Source: Candidatus Woesearchaeota archaeon
GTDB taxonomy: Archaea > Nanobdellota > Nanobdellia > Woesearchaeales > DSVV01
NCBI GenBank assembly: GCA_016205905.1
Contig: JACQSP010000005.1
Span: forward strand, 1-24,356
Reading direction: 5' to 3'
Length of the DNA: 24,356 nt
The notes under the pieces are model-generated. The model saw nothing but the letters and a program-made list of their open reading frames with translations, was not told where the DNA came from and did not search any database. Shown here one piece after another: positions 20,271-24,356 of this stretch. How positions within the stretch are numbered: position 1 is the first letter of the stretch; every line of letters starts with the position of its first letter. The position numbers were made by a program, and so were the translations under genes.

Positions 20271-22874
20271 ATGGGTAGTATTCTTCAAAAAGGAAAAATA
20301 GTTGTTTTAGGTTCTGGTGTGATGGGGAGTGGAATTGCTGCACATTTAGCCAATTGTGCCGGAGAAGCAGACATTGACAAGATTTATTTGTTGGATATTG
20401 TTCCGCCAAAATTATCTGGAGAACAAATTGAACAATGTTATACTCTCAATGATAGAGGTGTAAGAAACCTTTTTGCACAAAGAGCATTAGGTAGAATCAA
20501 GAATGATCCTAACATGGGATTGATGATTCCTGAATACGCACAAAGAATCATAGTTGGCAATGTAGAAGACGATTTAGAAAAAGCAATTCCTGGAGCAGAC
20601 TGGGTCATAGAAGTAGTTCCTGAAGTTCTAGAGATTAAACGTGCCCTTTATGACAAAGTCATCCCTTTATTAGGCGCTGAAACCATCTTGAGTTCTAACA
20701 CATCTGGCATCTCAATAAAGAGATTAATGGATGGTTATCCTATTGATGTACAAGAGAGATTTTTAGTAACACATTTCTTTAACCCTGTAAGGCATATGAA
20801 ATTATTAGAGTTGGTTGCTGGAGAGAAAACTAGTGAGGATGTAACAGAATTTATTGAAGATATAGGTAGACATGACTTAGGCAAAGGTGTGGTTTGGTGC
20901 AATGATACGCCCGGATTTGTCGGAAACAGAATTGGTGTGGAGGAATTAGCTCATGTGCTTAATTTAATTCCAAACTATGGCGCAGAGATGATAGATTATG
21001 TTTTAGGAAAACATATGTTAGGCAGAGGAGGAAAACCAGTAGTAACTTGCGAGATGATTGGCTTAGAAACAATGGTGCTCGTTGGTGATGATATTTACAA
21101 AGGCACAGCTCCTTTTGATGGTGATTTTGGTGTGATGCCAATACCTGATTTTTTAAGAGCCATGGTGACAAATGGCCAGTTAGGAGCAAAGACAGGAAAA
21201 GGGTTTTATGCTAAAAAAGGCAAAGAAGTGTTTGATTTAGAAACAGGAAAATATGTACCATCAGCAAAATTAGGAAAAGGCGGTCAAACTCTTGAATCAG
21301 TAGAGACAGCAAAGAAAGCAAGGACTTTTGAAGAAAGGGTAAACATAATGTTTGAAGCGCAAGACAAAGGTGGAGAAATTTGGAGAGAAATAGTCTTAAG
21401 AAATTGTGCTTATGCCTTGATGAAAGTTGGAGAAGTTTCTCCTGAAGCTTCAATACTGCCTATTGACCAAGCAATGGAATGGGGCTATAACAGAGACCTA
21501 GGCGGTCCAGGAAAAATTATTGATGCCATTGGCTTAGATAAATTTGTAGAAGCAGCAACTAAAAGAGGATATCCTACACCTGAGTGGGCTAAAGATTTAG
21601 CATCAAAGGGAAAGAAACTTTATGGGAGAGATGATGAAGGATTTAAAACTGTGTTTGATATTAAAAATTTAGATTATGATAACTGTCCAGAAACTGAGCC
21701 AATTATTTCTTTCAAAAGTATTGGTTGGAAATCTCCTACAGATACTACTCTAATAAGTGAAGTCAAAGGAGCAGTAAAAATTCTAGATGTTGAGACAGAT
21801 ATATTAGGGGTAGAAATAATCTCAAAGAAAGGAACAATAAACGCAGAAGTAATAAGAGAGATTAATCATGCATTAGATTTATCACTTGGTGAATCTAAAG
21901 ATGAATCAGACAGAAATATAGAATCTGATTATAAAGGAATAATCATAGCTAATACTAAAGATGCAGACTTTTCTCTTGGAGCTGATTTATACTTAATGTG
22001 CGGATTAAGCTTGTTGGCTAGAAAAGGCAGCACGGAAGCTGAGACAGAGTTAGAATCAATTTCAAAAGGATTACAAGATTTAGCAATGAGAATAAAATAT
22101 CATGAGCTTCCTGTAGTGATTGTTAAGCAGGGGCAAGCTGTGGGTGGAGGATGCGAGTTAGGGTTTGGTGCCCATATTAGAGCATCAGCTGAACTATACA
22201 CTGGCTTAGTAGAATTTGCAGTTGGATTAGTGCCTGGTGGTGGAGGAATGAAAGAATTGCTGTTGAGTAGACGAGATATGAGAACAGCTGAAGGAAGATT
22301 GGAAGGCGTTGATCCAATGAGTTATGTAAACGATGCAGTAGAATATATTTCTTGGAATTGGTTCAGAGTTTCCAGCAGCGCTGACGATGCAATAAGAAGG
22401 GGTTGGCTAAAATCGACAGATAAAATCTCAAGAAATACAGAAGCCTTACTTGAAGATGCAATAGAGGATGTAAATAGGCTTACATTTAATTATCAGCCGC
22501 CGAGAGAAAGCGATGTGCGAATTTTATTGCCTGGAAAGGAAGGGTATAATAAAATCATTTGTGACGGTAAAGGTGGCCAAGTGTCAGGATGGGTTGTTCA
22601 TGAATTTGTCCCGAGAATAATGGAGCAAATAGCGCTTGTTTATACTACTGGACCAGAAGGGATGCCTGAATACGTAACAGAAAGAGAATTATTGGACAGA
22701 GAAAGAAAAGCTTTTATGAATTTAGCTTTAGGAGATCACTTAACAACTGTTGTAGCCAGACAGGCATTTAAAATGGATAAAGATAAGTTTGAAACAAAGG
22801 CATTAAAAACAGCTGAAGAATATTTGGCCAACAATACTAAGGATACAGCTAACAATACTTTGAGAGGTGAATAA
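20271..22874 (+). CDS. 3-hydroxyacyl-CoA dehydrogenase / enoyl-CoA hydratase fusion
   Basis: 867 residues. The N-terminal NAD-binding domain is VVLGSGVMGSGIAAHLA (~10-26), with LSSNTSGISI and catalytic His168 in THFFNPVRHMKLLEL. The C-terminal dehydrogenase domains follow (NDTPGFVGNRIG, GAKTGKGFY). From ~490 a crotonase domain has VVIVKQGQAVGGGCELGFGA (catalytic Glu after GGGC) and VEFAVGLVPGGGGMKELL (second catalytic Glu). The order dehydrogenase then hydratase is the FadN-like or archaeal order, the reverse of E. coli FadB. It hydrates trans-2-enoyl-CoA and oxidises 3-hydroxyacyl-CoA. The thiolase gene begins one base after its stop, so the two form an operon. No acyl-CoA dehydrogenase or ligase is in the window. 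Confidence 0.94.
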   Translation: MGSILQKGKIVVLGSGVMGSGIAAHLANCAGEADIDKIYLLDIVPPKLSGEQIEQCYTLNDRGVRNLFAQRALGRIKNDPNMGLMIPEYAQRIIVGNVEDDLEKAIPGADWVIEVVPEVLEIKRALYDKVIPLLGAETILSSNTSGISIKRLMDGYPIDVQERFLVTHFFNPVRHMKLLELVAGEKTSEDVTEFIEDIGRHDLGKGVVWCNDTPGFVGNRIGVEELAHVLNLIPNYGAEMIDYVLGKHMLGRGGKPVVTCEMIGLETMVLVGDDIYKGTAPFDGDFGVMPIPDFLRAMVTNGQLGAKTGKGFYAKKGKEVFDLETGKYVPSAKLGKGGQTLESVETAKKARTFEERVNIMFEAQDKGGEIWREIVLRNCAYALMKVGEVSPEASILPIDQAMEWGYNRDLGGPGKIIDAIGLDKFVEAATKRGYPTPEWAKDLASKGKKLYGRDDEGFKTVFDIKNLDYDNCPETEPIISFKSIGWKSPTDTTLISEVKGAVKILDVETDILGVEIISKKGTINAEVIREINHALDLSLGESKDESDRNIESDYKGIIIANTKDADFSLGADLYLMCGLSLLARKGSTEAETELESISKGLQDLAMRIKYHELPVVIVKQGQAVGGGCELGFGAHIRASAELYTGLVEFAVGLVPGGGGMKELLLSRRDMRTAEGRLEGVDPMSYVNDAVEYISWNWFRVSSSADDAIRRGWLKSTDKISRNTEALLEDAIEDVNRLTFNYQPPRESDVRILLPGKEGYNKIICDGKGGQVSGWVVHEFVPRIMEQIALVYTTGPEGMPEYVTERELLDRERKAFMNLALGDHLTTVVARQAFKMDKDKFETKALKTAEEYLANNTKDTANNTLRGE

Positions 22875-22875
22875 A

Positions 22876-24174
22876 ATGTCTAACCTAACTGAGAAAATCG
22901 TGATACTAGACGCAGTAAGAACACCAATTGTGAGAAGCACAGGCGATAAAATTCCATTTGAAGAAGGTGGAGATGGAAAAGAAAAAAGACATGGTGCTTT
23001 TGCTCATCTCACTTCAGATTATCTGTTTTCAAATGTATTAAGCGCATTACTGCAGAGAAATCCTTATGTTAAAGGAGAAGAGTTAGCAGACATTCAAGCT
23101 GGCTGTGCAATGCAATATAATTATCAAGCTGGAGACATAGCAAGAGTATCAGCAATAATGACAAAAGGGATACCAGACAGAGTGCCAGCAGCAACAGTAA
23201 ATAGATTATGTGCCTCAGGATTGACGGCTATAACCAGTGGAGCAGAACACTTGATTGCCGGACAGAGATTTGCTGAGGGTTATAGGCCAGAAGTAATGAT
23301 TGCTGGTGGTGTTGATTCAATGAGTACGCAAAGAATGGCAGATTTCTTAAAACCCACTATGGCTTTCAGAAAAGGTTACTTAGAATTAATTGAAAATGGA
23401 GACATTGCCTTAAATATGGGTATAACAGCAGAATTGTTGGCACGAGAGCATGGTATTTCTGTGGAAGAGCAAAGAACATTTGCCTATCATAGCCATAGAA
23501 AAGCAATTGCAGCAATTGATGCGCATGCCTTTGATCATGAGATTATACCTATAATTGTTGGTGAAGGAAAATATCAAAATGAGGATGATGGACCGAGAAG
23601 ATATGAAAATTTAGAATCAGCTTTGGCGCAGATGAAAAAACTAAAACCCTCTTTTATGTTAACTAATCCTTTAGTTGGTACACAGGGAACAGTAGATGCA
23701 GCTACCTCTTCTTTAGTTTCAGACGGCGCAGCAGCAGTAATTGTGTGTCTGGAAAGTTATGCTGAAAAAATAGGGGTAGAGCCATTGGCAGAGTTAGTAT
23801 CATGGCATTATGAAGGAGTAGACCCAAGAAGAATGGGTTGGGGTCCTGTGCCTGCAGCAAGAATTGCTTTAGCAAAAGCTGGTTTAAGCATTCATGATAT
23901 GGGTGCGATTGAGTTGAATGAGGCATTCGCAGCGCAGTCATTAGCAGTGCAAAGAGGATGGCAAAAAGAACTAGATTATTCTAGAGAAGCTTTTGATGAA
24001 CATGTGAACAGAAGAGGAGGAGCAATTGCCTTAGGGCACCCTTTGGGTGCAACAGGAGCAAGGATCACAGCAACATTGTTAAACATCTTAAAAGAAGAAG
24101 GGCATAAATATGGATTAATAACAATGTGTGTAGGGCTTGGTATGGGCGGAGCAGCAGTGTATAGAAACTATTAA
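22876..24174 (+). CDS. Thiolase (acetyl-CoA acyltransferase)
   Basis: 432 residues from the ATG at 22876, chosen over the in-frame GTG at 22867 because GAGGTGA (22864-22870) is correctly placed for it and the upstream gene's stop ends at 22874. Nucleophile Cys112 lies in NRLCASGLTAI, His388 in GHPLGATGAR and Cys418 in MCVGLGMGGAAVY, the full catalytic set of a degradative or biosynthetic thiolase. ELNEAFAAQSLAVQRGW is also classical. It cleaves 3-ketoacyl-CoA to acetyl-CoA or runs in reverse. With the upstream fusion protein it supplies three of the four beta-oxidation steps. Sequence does not reveal chain length or direction. Confidence 0.95.
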   Translation: MSNLTEKIVILDAVRTPIVRSTGDKIPFEEGGDGKEKRHGAFAHLTSDYLFSNVLSALLQRNPYVKGEELADIQAGCAMQYNYQAGDIARVSAIMTKGIPDRVPAATVNRLCASGLTAITSGAEHLIAGQRFAEGYRPEVMIAGGVDSMSTQRMADFLKPTMAFRKGYLELIENGDIALNMGITAELLAREHGISVEEQRTFAYHSHRKAIAAIDAHAFDHEIIPIIVGEGKYQNEDDGPRRYENLESALAQMKKLKPSFMLTNPLVGTQGTVDAATSSLVSDGAAAVIVCLESYAEKIGVEPLAELVSWHYEGVDPRRMGWGPVPAARIALAKAGLSIHDMGAIELNEAFAAQSLAVQRGWQKELDYSREAFDEHVNRRGGAIALGHPLGATGARITATLLNILKEEGHKYGLITMCVGLGMGGAAVYRNY

Positions 24175-24242
24175 CGCTAAGTTTTCTTTTTTCTTTTAGT
24201 AATTTTTTATAATTTGTTGAGTTGATATCCTTTTTCTTAGTA

Positions 24243-24356
24243 GTCTTAACTTCTTTTTCTCGCCCACAATCTGTTCTAGGGACGAAGTCCACCGTTTCAT
24301 GAATAATAATAACTGTTTGTCGTAAGTCGTTTGTCGTCTGTCGTAAACGGAAAAAC
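24243..24356 (-). repeat. Dispersed REPIN-like element, copy E4 (cut by window end)
   Basis: The reversed B-end (24243-24302) contains CGCCCACAATCTGTTC, hairpin GGGAC-GAA-GTCC (24279-24290), and ACCGTTTCATGAA. The core then begins with 7-bp units GTCGTAA, GTCGTTT, GTCGTCT, GTCGTAA (24319-24346). The A-end would lie beyond the window. The hairpin loop is GAA here where most B-ends have GCA. Confidence 0.8.

Overview
The window looks like a chromosomal segment of an AT-rich archaeon, probably a DPANN-type lineage (Woesearchaeota/Pacearchaeota-like; this placement is inference). The support is archaeal TATA boxes about 25-35 nt upstream of starts (some genes look leaderless), ribosome sites of the GGTGAT/GAGGTGA kind, a Rad50 gene with archaeal features, an archaeal-type phosphoglucose/phosphomannose isomerase, a class II tRNA-like gene that seems interrupted in its T-arm, and many small genes on both strands with short gaps.

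Layout. 1-2305: the end of a dispersed repeat, an HTH-CBS regulator, a decayed tRNA-like sequence, then a complete IS481-like element (1080-2187) that landed at the 5' end of a tRNA-Ser-like gene and left a 14-bp target duplication. 2396-8565 (all minus strand): two paralogous phosphohistidine swivelling-domain proteins, a HAD hydrolase, a HEPN/MNT toxin-antitoxin-like pair with four upstream iterons, and a divergent phosphate acetyltransferase-like gene that probably shares an operon with the second phosphohistidine protein. 8792-10372: a membrane-anchored protein with a clan-CD/CHAT-like cysteine peptidase signature. 10621-13356: Rad50 with an Asn-rich tandem-repeat insertion and no Mre11 neighbour. 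13713-14942: a TrmA/RumA m5U methyltransferase. 14997-16955: ROK sugar kinase plus PGI/PMI (upper glycolysis). 17305-18189: an MnmC2-like methyltransferase with a repeat-rich N-terminus. 18477-20131: a double zinc-ribbon protein and an unrecognised 365-residue protein. 20271-24174: a two-gene beta-oxidation operon (3-hydroxyacyl-CoA dehydrogenase/enoyl-CoA hydratase fusion, then thiolase).

The most striking signal is not a gene. Six related non-coding elements lie in intergenic gaps (near 53-87, 10400-10595, 13481-13622, 17088-17280, 18898-18975 and 24243-end). Their ends are inverted repeats of one another, and each end carries a small hairpin, usually with a GNA triloop. Between the ends is a filler that differs completely from copy to copy but in three copies is built of degenerate 7-bp repeats; in two of those it folds as an imperfect palindrome. 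This resembles REPIN/MITE architecture, but I do not recognise the family or the heptamer-built core.

Functional picture (inference): a fermentative or heterotrophic cell with sugar phosphorylation and isomerisation, acyl-CoA turnover, an acetyl-phosphate-like or phosphohistidine module, RNA m5U and wobble-uridine modification, and a mobile-element-rich intergenic landscape.
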